Source: Bacillus sp. ISL-55 (GTDB taxonomy: Bacteria > Bacillota > Bacilli > Bacillales > Cytobacillaceae). From it: a stretch of 64,000 nucleotides of DNA. Below the pieces are notes generated by a model that was given only the letters and a program-made list of their open reading frames with translations, ran no database searches and was not told the DNA's origin. Location of the stretch: positions 125,848 to 189,847 of the forward strand of contig NZ_JAGGQU010000001.1 of NCBI RefSeq assembly GCF_018613155.1. Direction: 5' to 3'. Below are positions 27,996 to 35,640 of the stretch, piece after piece (the first letter of the stretch is position 1; each line of letters opens with the position of its first letter). A program made the translations under genes and the position numbers.

Positions 27996-28610
27996 GTGAT
28001 TGGATTAGATAGAAAAACAGAATGTGCAAATGTTTTTATAGTCCTTGCAGATTTATTTAAACAACCAACTACAGAGATCTGGGATGAGATTCAGCAGCAG
28101 GATCTACTGAAGAAGCTGGAAGAATCGGTCAACGAACTTTTTAGTATCGACTTTTTCATAGAGGAAGTCCTGCCTGAGAACTATGAAGAATTTAGGGAAT
28201 TATACATATCCTCTATTGGCAGCACGCAAAAGAAGGCTGCACTTCCAATTGAATCTTTGTATAAACAGTGGACTATGGATGAAACGTGCACTCTACCCTT
28301 TGCCAGGGACAAAGGGTATATATTGGGAGATTCGGCGTTACATATCAATTACCTGTTAGAAAAGCTAAAGATCGAAATACCTAATGAATTACAGGGTATG
28401 CCGGACCATCTAGCAATCCTGTTAGAGTTGTTGGCTTTTTTCATTGAGCATGCTCCCGATCATTCCACTGCTGAATTTTTGGATGATCATTTCGATTGGC
28501 TCGATGAATTCGAATCTCAGCTTTCGGAAGTAACGGTTCTGCCATTTTATCAGAGACTGACGAGGGCATTGATCGAAATATTGGAGGCACAACGAAATAG
28601 TTACCTGTAA
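27996..28610 (+). CDS. TorD/DmsD-family molybdoenzyme chaperone
   Basis: A 204-aa, all-helical acidic protein. The layout and motifs (REFRELYISSIGSTQKKAALPIESLYKQW, LPFARDKGYILGDSALHINYLLEKL, MPDHLAILLELLAFFIEH) match TorD-type chaperones, which bind the Tat leader of an apo-molybdoenzyme and help insert the cofactor. MPDHLAxxLE is the recognisable family signature. The start is GTG 27996 after AAGGTGGTGA. It is the first gene of the operon that encodes its presumed client PsrA. Confidence 0.85.
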   Translation: MIGLDRKTECANVFIVLADLFKQPTTEIWDEIQQQDLLKKLEESVNELFSIDFFIEEVLPENYEEFRELYISSIGSTQKKAALPIESLYKQWTMDETCTLPFARDKGYILGDSALHINYLLEKLKIEIPNELQGMPDHLAILLELLAFFIEHAPDHSTAEFLDDHFDWLDEFESQLSEVTVLPFYQRLTRALIEILEAQRNSYL

Positions 28611-28642
28611 GGCTTCAAATTTTAAAGGTGGTGATGCTTTTA

Positions 28643-28777
28643 GTGAAAGACATCCTGTTAAAAAGAGCTGCAATAACAGATTCCATTAAAGAGACCGGGT
28701 ACTCTGCAAAAGAGTTAATGAGTTTTATAGACAGCAGTAATGGAAGAAAGCATCAATCACAAAAATGGCTGGCATAA
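28643..28777 (+). CDS. Small 44-aa protein in the molybdoenzyme operon
   Basis: Reading from GTG 28643 gives a 44-residue basic protein beginning VKDILLKRAAITDSIKETGY and ending SQKWLA. AAAGGTGG precedes it by nine bases. It fills the gap between the chaperone gene and psrA with 32 bases to spare on one side and 62 on the other. It is soluble and probably helical, with no Cys and no membrane segment. The family was not recognised. Its conserved-looking position and good ribosome site argue that it is real. Confidence 0.6.
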   Translation: MKDILLKRAAITDSIKETGYSAKELMSFIDSSNGRKHQSQKWLA

Positions 28778-28839
28778 ACGGTCAAGTCAAAAATCACTAA
28801 ATGTATTATCGGTCTTGAGTAAAAGGAGGGCTAGAGAAA

Positions 28840-31035
28840 ATGGTGGATACAAAACTATCACGTCGAGGATTCATTAAAGCCTCTGCAGCAACTGCTGCGT
28901 TGGCATCTGCGGGAACAGTAGGCTTTAATGAATGGTCCAATCAATATGTAAAAGCAGGAGCAAATGCAGAAATAAAGGAAATACCTAGTACATGCAATGC
29001 ATGTTCAAGCAAATGCGGGATGATCGGCCATGTCAAAAACGGGCGCTTATGGAAGTTGACGGGGCACCCTGATCACCCTTATTCAAAAGGGAAGTTATGT
29101 GCCAGGGGGCATGGGTACGCTACAGTTGTTTATTCCCAGGATAGGCTGACACAGCCTTTAAAGCGTGTTGGTGAAAAGAAATTCGAGCCGATAACATGGG
29201 AACAAGCTTACAAGGAAATTGCTGAAAAATTGAACAAGATTATCAAAGATCATGGTCCACAGTCAGTAGCACTGACGGAGGATCCACGTGCTTCAGGGAA
29301 ATTCTATTCTCCTAGATTCATCAATGCTCTTGGTTCTGCGAACTATTATACGCACCATGTTGTTTGTTCAAATTCCAGGGATGCGGGTTTCCTTCATACA
29401 GTAGGTGTTACGGCCACGAGTGCAGATATCAGTAATGCCAAATACATTATGTTCATAGGCAGAAGCTATGGAGACGGAATTAGGCCAAGCTCGGTACAAG
29501 CATTGGCATCTGCGAAAGACAACGGAGCCAAAATTGTCATTGTCGATCCACGATTGAATAACACAGGCAATCTTGCGACAGAGTGGCTGGCAATCCGACC
29601 AGGCACTGACTTGGCTCTTGTACTGGCTATGTCACATGTGTTGATTAAAGAAAATCTTCACGATATGGAATTCATTAAGAACTACACAATTGGATTTGAC
29701 GAATATGCAAAAGAACTGAAAAAATATACACCAGAATGGGCAGAAAAAATCACCGGTCTCCCTGCTGATGCAATCACACGGATTGCCATGGATATGGGTA
29801 AAGCCAAACCGAAGGCGTTGATTGAGCAATCCTGGAGAGGTGCATTCGGATGCAACTATGAAAATAGTACGGAAACCGGCCGTGCCGTTGCAATGTTTAA
29901 TGCTTTACTTGGCAACTACCAGCAAAAAGGCGGAAGTATATTCGGGGGGAAACCTTCACTAGGCAAGCTCGATAAAGCTAAATATCCGAGTCCTAAGGAA
30001 CCTGAACTTCCAAAGGCTGGCTCAAAGGAATTCCCGATTGCTTATCCAAGTAATGGGGTTGCAACAATCGTCGCAAAAGAAGCATTGGAAGGCAAAATGA
30101 AGGCGGCCATTTACTACCATTCTAATGCAGCGCTAGGTTATGGAAATCCGAAAGTAATGAAGGAAGCTCTTTCTAAAATGGATCTCGTTGTGGCCATCGA
30201 TGTACAAATGTCTGAAACGGCACAACTGGCACATTATGTCCTTCCGGAAGTAACTTATATTGAACGTGATGAGGTAATTGAAGGTTTATCAGGGAAAATA
30301 CCAGGCATCGCGCTCCGTCAACAAATGGTTGACAAGGTTCATCCGCAGACAAAACCAATACATGAAATCTATACGGAATTAGCTGAAGTCTGCGGTGTAG
30401 GACAATATTTCAACTTCTCCCTTGATGAATTGAACGAAGCGATGCTTGCGCCTACAGGTATTACTTATAAACAGCTAAGGGAAAAAGGAACCATCATGTT
30501 CCCTAATGAAGAAATCACCTTAGGTAAGATGAAAGAACTGAAAACGCCTTCTGGAAAGGTCGAGTTTTACAGTGAAACATATAAAGAAGCAGGCTTTAAA
30601 CCGATCGTTGAATGGATTGAGCCAAAGGTAAGCCCGGCAGACGATTCTTTCCGTCTGATCACTGGTAAACAGGCAATCCACAGCCATACGCAAACTGCGA
30701 ATATACCAATCTTAATGCAGATTACAAAAGATTATGATTTAGAGAGAATCTGGATCAACCCTATTCGTGCCAAAGCGCTGGGAATCAAGGATGGAGATAT
30801 GGTTGAACTGAAATCAAGTGAAGCCACAAGCAAAATTCGAGTGAAGCTGACAGAAAGAATCCACCCAGAAGCGATTTTTGTGCCAAGCCATTATGGAATC
30901 ACTTCAAAGGATTTAAAGACAGGACAGGGCATAGGATTTGGCTATATGGAACACGTACCATTCGATTTTGAAAAATGGAGCGGCGCAGGAAATATCCACG
31001 AAGTAATCGTGAAGGTTAGGAAGGTGAATGGCTGA
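28840..31035 (+). CDS. psrA: Molybdopterin oxidoreductase catalytic subunit (polysulfide/thiosulfate reductase type)
   Basis: A 731-aa member of the DMSO-reductase superfamily. It has a Tat signal, LSRRGFIK at residues 6-13, followed by an Ala-rich core, so it acts outside the membrane. The [4Fe-4S] ligands are C52, C55, C59 and C87. The predicted molybdenum ligand is Cys176 in HHVVCSNSR, typical of PsrA/PhsA; other superfamily members use Ser, Asp or SeCys. Guanine-dinucleotide-binding regions such as GRSYGDGIRPSSVQ and the C-terminal SHYGITSKDL are present. ATG 28840 follows AAAGGAGGG. Tetrathionate or arsenate reductases are alternatives; the PsrB and NrfD partners favour polysulfide or thiosulfate reduction. 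Confidence 0.85.
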   Translation: MVDTKLSRRGFIKASAATAALASAGTVGFNEWSNQYVKAGANAEIKEIPSTCNACSSKCGMIGHVKNGRLWKLTGHPDHPYSKGKLCARGHGYATVVYSQDRLTQPLKRVGEKKFEPITWEQAYKEIAEKLNKIIKDHGPQSVALTEDPRASGKFYSPRFINALGSANYYTHHVVCSNSRDAGFLHTVGVTATSADISNAKYIMFIGRSYGDGIRPSSVQALASAKDNGAKIVIVDPRLNNTGNLATEWLAIRPGTDLALVLAMSHVLIKENLHDMEFIKNYTIGFDEYAKELKKYTPEWAEKITGLPADAITRIAMDMGKAKPKALIEQSWRGAFGCNYENSTETGRAVAMFNALLGNYQQKGGSIFGGKPSLGKLDKAKYPSPKEPELPKAGSKEFPIAYPSNGVATIVAKEALEGKMKAAIYYHSNAALGYGNPKVMKEALSKMDLVVAIDVQMSETAQLAHYVLPEVTYIERDEVIEGLSGKIPGIALRQQMVDKVHPQTKPIHEIYTELAEVCGVGQYFNFSLDELNEAMLAPTGITYKQLREKGTIMFPNEEITLGKMKELKTPSGKVEFYSETYKEAGFKPIVEWIEPKVSPADDSFRLITGKQAIHSHTQTANIPILMQITKDYDLERIWINPIRAKALGIKDGDMVELKSSEATSKIRVKLTERIHPEAIFVPSHYGITSKDLKTGQGIGFGYMEHVPFDFEKWSGAGNIHEVIVKVRKVNG

Positions 31036-31571
31036 TGGCACGCTATGGAATGGTAATAGACACACGAAAATGCGTCGGCTGTTATGCTTGCCGGGTAAGC
31101 TGCCAGATGCAGAACGAGCTTCCGGTAGAAGAGTCATTTATTAAGTTTTATGAAAAAGAAACGGGTGTATTCCCAAACGTGAAGAATGAAATCATCCCGG
31201 TACAATGCCAGCACTGTGAGGATGCCCCATGTGTGAGTGTCTGCCCGACAAAGGCTACCTACACGACAAAAGAAGGCATCGTGCTAGTTGACGCTGATAA
31301 GTGTATCGGCTGCAAATATTGTATGGTCGCTTGCCATTATGGAGCAAGAACGCAGGATCATAAAACCGGGGTAGTTGAAAAATGCCGCTTCTGTGCCGAA
31401 CTTGTGGCAGAGGGCAAACAGCCAGCCTGTGTCAGCACATGCATCAGCAATGCCCGTATTTTCGGTGACCTCGATGATCCAAACAGTGAAGTTTCAAAAG
31501 CAATTGTTAAATTGAATGCCCAGCCTTTAAGGCCGGACTTAGGCAAGGCAAAAATTTACTACGTGAGGTGA
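31035..31571 (+). CDS. psrB: Four-cluster ferredoxin subunit PsrB/NrfC type
   Basis: A 178-aa iron-sulfur subunit that carries electrons between the membrane anchor and PsrA. It has four Cys groups and 16 Cys ligands, enough for four [4Fe-4S] clusters: CVGCYACRVSC, CQHCEDAPCVSVCP, CIGCKYCMVAC and CRFC...CVSTC. It has no Tat signal of its own and would be exported with PsrA as a complex. Its start overlaps the psrA stop by one base (TGATG), a sign of tight coupling. Confidence 0.9.
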   Translation: MARYGMVIDTRKCVGCYACRVSCQMQNELPVEESFIKFYEKETGVFPNVKNEIIPVQCQHCEDAPCVSVCPTKATYTTKEGIVLVDADKCIGCKYCMVACHYGARTQDHKTGVVEKCRFCAELVAEGKQPACVSTCISNARIFGDLDDPNSEVSKAIVKLNAQPLRPDLGKAKIYYVR

Positions 31572-31576
31572 TTATA

Positions 31577-32473
31577 ATGGTTTGGGGAACAATTATCGCT
31601 GCCTATCTATTCCTAGCTGGACTTAGTGCCGGTGCGTTTTTAACATCTTCGTATGCAGCAAGGAAATATCCTGATGCCAAAACAATCAGGATTGTCGGAA
31701 GGTTAATCAGCCCGATTCTTATGGGGATAGGACTATTGCTTCTTATCGTCGATGCAGAAGCAGGTCTTAAGGATCCTTTGCGGTTCATCTATCTGTTTAC
31801 AAATTTCAGTTCTGTCATGACAATCGGTACTTATTTCATTAGCTTTTTCATGATGGCTGCAGCTTATATCGCCCTGATGGAATTGCTGAAAAAAGATACG
31901 AACCAAATTGTTGAGTACGTCGGCATCGTATTTGCTGTCGCTACAGCCATTTACACAGGCTTCTTGATCGGTGTCATTGGTGCTGTGCCACTATGGAATA
32001 CAGCAATTTTGCCAATCCTGTTCGTTGTGTCGGCATTCTCAACGGGGATTGCTGGTACAATGCTCGTGTCAGCAATCGTGGATAAAAAGGTGATCCATCA
32101 TGTGACGTCTATCAAAAAAATTCACTTTACATTGCTGATTTCCGAAGTATTCCTGATTTTCACAATGTTCTTGATCACTTCATCGACCAATGAATCTGCT
32201 GCACAATCTGTTGCCATGCTTATCTCCGGTGAGTATAGCCCTTTATTCTGGGTTGGTCTGATTGTTATCGGATTGATGGTTCCAATTGGAATTGAGGCTC
32301 TCGAATTATGGAATTCGCGAAAACTTCACCAGAGCCAGGCGGGACTGGAAGTAGCAGCTTCCGGATCTCACGGAATTACAGCTACCTTGATCACTGAAAG
32401 TGCCGTACTTGCAGGTGGATTCATCCTTCGTTATCTGCTGCTAGCAGCAGCAGTACCGGTAATATTTTTATAA
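31577..32473 (+). CDS. psrC: NrfD/PsrC-family membrane quinol subunit
   Basis: A 298-aa integral membrane protein with about eight hydrophobic segments, a polysulfide reductase NrfD family member. It would oxidise menaquinol and feed electrons to PsrB and PsrA. No heme-ligand pattern is needed in this family. ATG 31577 has GAGGTG at six bases; GTG 31568 is within that site. A 180-bp inverted-repeat element begins three bases after its stop, separating the gene from a normal terminator at 32675. Confidence 0.88.
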   Translation: MVWGTIIAAYLFLAGLSAGAFLTSSYAARKYPDAKTIRIVGRLISPILMGIGLLLLIVDAEAGLKDPLRFIYLFTNFSSVMTIGTYFISFFMMAAAYIALMELLKKDTNQIVEYVGIVFAVATAIYTGFLIGVIGAVPLWNTAILPILFVVSAFSTGIAGTMLVSAIVDKKVIHHVTSIKKIHFTLLISEVFLIFTMFLITSSTNESAAQSVAMLISGEYSPLFWVGLIVIGLMVPIGIEALELWNSRKLHQSQAGLEVAASGSHGITATLITESAVLAGGFILRYLLLAAAVPVIFL

Positions 32474-32475
32474 AA

Positions 32476-32656
32476 GGCTCTTTTCACAAACTTTGTTGCT
32501 TTTGAATACAACATAGGATTTCAAGACCTATTTTTTCGTAAAGTTGACTCTTTTTATGAGAAAAGAGCATGCAAACTTAGTACCGACCTGTAAAATGGTT
32601 TTTTATTACGTTAAAATCGGCTTTAGGATTTTAACAACAATCTTTACGAAAACAGC
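32476..32656 (-). mobile_element. ~180-bp non-autonomous terminal-inverted-repeat element, copy 2
   Basis: This is the reverse complement of the element at 23375-23556, about 80 percent alike by eye over the whole length, including the internal TTGCATGCTCTTTTCTCA. Ends are GGCTCTTTTCACAAACTTTG and, on the complement, GCTGTTTTCGTAAAGATTG. Flanks TTTATAAAA and GTTATAATA match at 7 of 9 positions, like a decayed target duplication. It lies between psrC and the operon's terminator. Confidence 0.8.
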
Positions 32657-32674
32657 GTTATAATAAATGCAAGC

Positions 32675-32704
32675 AGACCTGGACAAAACACGTCCAGGTC
32701 TTTT
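32675..32704 (+). terminator. psr operon terminator, probably bidirectional
   Basis: AGACCTGGAC and GTCCAGGTCT form a 10-bp stem with a 7-base loop followed by TTTT. It abuts the convergent small gene that ends at 32703 and could serve both strands. Confidence 0.85.
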
Positions 32705-32912
32705 ATGTATCAATTGAACTCTTTTGCTTTCTCTTTATAAAAAAATTTATGATTTGAAGCGCTATATTACTGACCATCAAAATCAGGATGGGCATAAAAA
32801 AGTATGGACTTGCCTGGTTGACCCAGGTAAGCTCAAAAAAGTAATCGACAAAAGAAAATAAAACGAAAATAAGTACAATAAGGCGAGTTATGCTTTCCAG
32901 TTTAATTAACAT
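32703..32912 (-). CDS. Small two-helix membrane protein
   Basis: A 69-aa protein with two hydrophobic segments, one near residues 10-28 and one near 36-58, and a basic tail (KRKQKSS). AAAGGAT precedes the ATG on the minus strand. It is convergent with the psr operon and shares its terminator. The family was not recognised and no function can be assigned; it could be a small stress or envelope protein. Confidence 0.5.
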   Translation of the reverse strand: MLIKLESITRLIVLIFVLFSFVDYFFELTWVNQASPYFFMPILILMVSNIALQIINFFIKRKQKSSIDT

Positions 32913-33228
32913 ACCAACCTATCCTTTCAATAATTAATCTATAAATTCTCTAAAATATGGAAAATTCCTTCTAAGAATATATTAGGAAAGATGATTTTTG
33001 TTTGTTGAACGAGGAGAGGATAATTAAGTTAATTTTGCCTGCTGCTGTTTTAGGGATTATGGCTGAATATCTGCCGTTGCATGAAGGGTTATCAGTAGTT
33101 AAGGGTAATCATGGATATTGTGGACAATCAGGAAACATATTCGAAAAGAGTAAGTTAACCAAAAAGAAGGGATATCAGACGAGAACACAGAATAATATTT
33201 CCAACGTTTATGTAAAAGAGGGATGTTG

Positions 33229-33669
33229 ATGGAGGTGCAATTTACGGTACCGTGGTGTTCTTCTCAGGAAGTGGATGATACCTTTCCACTTCCTGATGAT
33301 TATAAGTATTGGAGACCTTTAGTCGCACATTTTCTTGAAGAAACTGATACAGTAGAAATCCATTGTTGGAATGAAGAACAGGAGGTAATCCTAGAAATTC
33401 AAACTATACTTAAAAGTTCTGTCCATGTCAGCGAACACATGACTGTTTTTAAAATCACCAATGATAAAAGCGCGCAAGATATACTTTTGAACAAATATGA
33501 AAAGAACCATAGGTTTAAGTGGTTCACCGTGAATCTTATTCAACAGAGTGAAGTCATTTTCCATTCCGGCCACTGGGCTACGGAATTTGCAGTCACTGCC
33601 AAGAATTCGGAAGAGGCTTCATGGATTCAGTCAGTCACCCCAACGAACACGGATTTTCTCTTTTATTAA
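33229..33669 (+). CDS. Hypothetical cytosolic protein
   Basis: A 146-aa acidic protein beginning MEVQFTVPWCSSQEVDD, with no signal peptide or membrane segment. It is rich in aromatic residues (Trp in WCSSQ, YKYWRP, HCWNEE, FKWFTV, GHWATEF). ATG 33229 is preferred over ATG 33223 because AGAGGG ends at 33221. The family was not recognised. A solo end of the inverted-repeat element begins two bases after its stop and the Nudix gene follows. Confidence 0.6.
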   Translation: MEVQFTVPWCSSQEVDDTFPLPDDYKYWRPLVAHFLEETDTVEIHCWNEEQEVILEIQTILKSSVHVSEHMTVFKITNDKSAQDILLNKYEKNHRFKWFTVNLIQQSEVIFHSGHWATEFAVTAKNSEEASWIQSVTPTNTDFLFY

Positions 33670-33670
33670 C

Positions 33671-33703
33671 GCTCTTTTCTCAAACTTTGTTGCTATTGAC
33701 TAC
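33671..33703 (-). repeat. Solo end of the inverted-repeat element
   Basis: About 30 bases (GCTCTTTTCTCAAACTTTGT and the following TGCTATTGAC) are nearly identical to the right end of the element at 23375-23556, read on the complement. No left end is seen nearby. It lies between a stop codon and the ribosome site of the Nudix gene. Confidence 0.6.
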
Positions 33704-33721
33704 GACTAAAGAGGTGTATAA

Positions 33722-34177
33722 GTGATTACTTTTGGAGAAATGGAATCAGGAATTAGCTATACCCTGCGGCCGGGTGTCTATGGAATCATTTTTAATGAAC
33801 AGAAGAATTTGATTGCCCTGATTGAGACGGATGATGGAAAGTACTTTCTTCCAGGTGGTGGGTTGGAAGAAAATGAAAGTCATGAGGAGTGTCTAGTTCG
33901 GGAAGGTATAGAAGAAATGGGGAATCTGCTAGAAATTGGAGAATGGATTGGAAAAGCACAGCGCTATTTTTATTCTAAGAAGGATTCGGAATATTATCTC
34001 GGTGAAGGTCATTTTTATTTTGCGGAAATAGCGGGAGAGGCGGGGGAACCTGTGGAAGATGATCATCAACTTAGATGGGTTGAAACTGGTGCAGCAGTGA
34101 ACATATTATTTCATGAACATCAGACCTGGGCCCTTCAAAAGGCTTTGGCTTTGATTGAAAAAAACGAGGAAATATAA
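33722..34177 (+). CDS. Nudix hydrolase
   Basis: A 151-aa pyrophosphohydrolase of the Nudix family, which cleaves nucleoside diphosphates linked to another group. The Nudix box GX5EX7REUXEEXGU is present at about residues 41-64 as GGLEENESHEECLVREGIEEMGN, split here as GGLEENE then REGIEEMG, with Gly in place of the usual aliphatic residue after RE. The start is GTG 33722 with GAGGTG at six bases. The substrate is not predictable from sequence. Confidence 0.85.
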   Translation: MITFGEMESGISYTLRPGVYGIIFNEQKNLIALIETDDGKYFLPGGGLEENESHEECLVREGIEEMGNLLEIGEWIGKAQRYFYSKKDSEYYLGEGHFYFAEIAGEAGEPVEDDHQLRWVETGAAVNILFHEHQTWALQKALALIEKNEEI

Positions 34178-34394
34178 GTGAAATATCCCTGCCTTGCTTG
34201 ATGAAAAAAGTCACCTTGGTACAAGTCTGTAATCAGCTTTGTTGGGAAATTCAAATGAACCAAATTACCTCTTCCCTTTCTCACCTGCTTAATGGTAATG
34301 TTAGCTTAATTACATCCTCATTATTTATTTGTTTGACAATAGGGATAAATGGGAAAATATTTCTTAGAACAGTAAAAAAGTAATGAGGGCGATT

Positions 34395-34538
34395 ATGATT
34401 AACAACTTTGAGTATCGGATCTTTTACGAGGAACTAAGAAGACTTCATAAAGAATACCAGCGGTGTGAAAGTGCCACCTTAAAACAATCAATTTCAAAGG
34501 ACATTGAACTTATAGAGGACGCGCTGGAAACAATCTGA
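34395..34538 (+). CDS. Small 47-aa hypothetical protein
   Basis: ATG 34395 opens a 47-codon frame, beginning MINNFEYRIFYEELRRLHKE and ending EDALETI. GAGGGC lies five bases before the start. The product is charged and helical, with no membrane segment. It lies 27 bases before the DnaB_2-like gene and could be co-transcribed. The family was not recognised. The stretch 34178-34394 upstream shows nothing clear. Confidence 0.5.
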   Translation: MINNFEYRIFYEELRRLHKEYQRCESATLKQSISKDIELIEDALETI

Positions 34539-34565
34539 ATAATAAATTAAGCAGGAGATTTTTTA

Positions 34566-34892
34566 ATGAATAAACAATTAACCGATCCAGAATTCCTTTC
34601 ATTTTGTGAAAACGCTATGCCAATTGAAGTGGTAGAAAAGTTCACTGATAATAACATCCGCGGACTTGAGAATATTGCACTTAGGTCAATTTCAACCCGA
34701 AGCAAACTACCGTCCAATGTCGTCAATCTTTTGGTTGCCTATTTTTACAGCCACTATGGTAAACAGGTATATAATCGTAATGACCTTGCACGTTTATATG
34801 ATTACTGGGCATCGAAGGATGTCCGGACAATGACTCAGGCAATTGAAATGACCAATGAAGATATTGAGGAAGTTCTTAAAACGTTGAAATGA
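34566..34892 (+). CDS. DnaD/DnaB_2 domain-like small protein
   Basis: A 108-aa protein. The region KLPSNVVNLLVAYFYSHYGK followed by LARLYDYWASKDVRTMTQAIE resembles the DnaB_2 domain of the replication-loading proteins DnaB and DnaD (Leu-Pro-x-Val-Ile-Asn-x-Leu, then Ile-Ala-x-x-Trp and a threonine turn). It is far shorter than either and consists of this domain alone. It starts at ATG after GCAGGAG. A role in replication is only suggested by the domain. Confidence 0.6.
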   Translation: MNKQLTDPEFLSFCENAMPIEVVEKFTDNNIRGLENIALRSISTRSKLPSNVVNLLVAYFYSHYGKQVYNRNDLARLYDYWASKDVRTMTQAIEMTNEDIEEVLKTLK

Positions 34893-34907
34893 TGTTATTA
34901 CTTTTGG

Positions 34908-34934
34908 ACAGGCTGAGCTCAGCCTGTTTTTTTT
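34908..34934 (+). terminator. Intrinsic terminator
   Basis: ACAGGCTGAG is followed by CTCAGCCTGT, a perfect 20-base palindrome, and then eight T residues. Confidence 0.88.
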
Positions 34935-34994
34935 GAAGCAAAAACAATTGTATTATTGAATAGTAAAATAAATTAATAGAAAGCAGGTGTAATT

Positions 34995-35498
34995 TTGCTT
35001 GAAGATGCTCAGATTAAACTTGCTGTAAAAGATGAAGGCACAAAGGTCATTGAGATGCTTAAAAAAGTCGCACAGTGGATGCGGGAACAGAAGATCAATC
35101 AGTGGCAATATCTATTGAATGGAGGGGATGATGAGGAAATTCTGGAAGCGATTAAGCAAAACGAAACATTCATTATCCTGAATGATGAAGAAATAATCGC
35201 AACGTTCACCCTCTCGACAATCCAAAGTGATTGGGACAGACATATTTTTGGTGGAGATACTGAAGAAGATTCAGTGTATTTACATAGGCTCGCAGTATCA
35301 CCAGAACATATAGGCAAAGGTCTTGGAAAAGAGCTGTTAAATTGGATAGAGAAGAATTTTTCAACGGACAAAACATATCTCAAATTAGACTGTGTAGCAG
35401 ACAACAGCAAATTGAATCAGTTTTATTTAGCCAACGGATTTCACTATCTCGGTGAAACAGACCATCACAGTAAATACGAAAAAAAGTTTTTTTCTTAA
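34995..35498 (+). CDS. GNAT-family N-acetyltransferase
   Basis: A 167-aa acyl-CoA-dependent acetyltransferase. Motif A is VSPEHIGKGLGKELLNW, with the G-x-G-x-G/A-type acetyl-CoA loop HIGKGLG, preceded by strand 4 (VYLHRLAVS). Strand 5 is YLKLDCVADNSKLNQFYLANGF, where Tyr is the usual general acid. It starts at TTG 34995 after GCAGGTG. The substrate is unknown. It has a terminator on its upstream side and is probably monocistronic. Confidence 0.85.
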   Translation: MLEDAQIKLAVKDEGTKVIEMLKKVAQWMREQKINQWQYLLNGGDDEEILEAIKQNETFIILNDEEIIATFTLSTIQSDWDRHIFGGDTEEDSVYLHRLAVSPEHIGKGLGKELLNWIEKNFSTDKTYLKLDCVADNSKLNQFYLANGFHYLGETDHHSKYEKKFFS

Positions 35499-35640
35499 CT
35501 CTGATCCTTATTGGGTCTTTTTTTATGGAGACATAAAAAGCCCGAGATTTCACTTAATGTTAATAAACATAGGGAAGTATCCGCTGAAATAGAGGTTAAA
35601 ATGGAGTTGCGACGAAGAGATGTTTAGCGAGGGATCAATT

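Noticed and set aside
33002-33229. 75-codon frame with a hydrophobic start
   Set aside because: It begins at consecutive TTG codons with no ribosome site ahead, has mixed composition, and overlaps the start region of the next gene. It could be a gene remnant but nothing supports it.
34198-34383. 61-codon frame after the Nudix gene
   Set aside because: No ribosome site, no recognisable family, and AT-rich low-complexity sequence.
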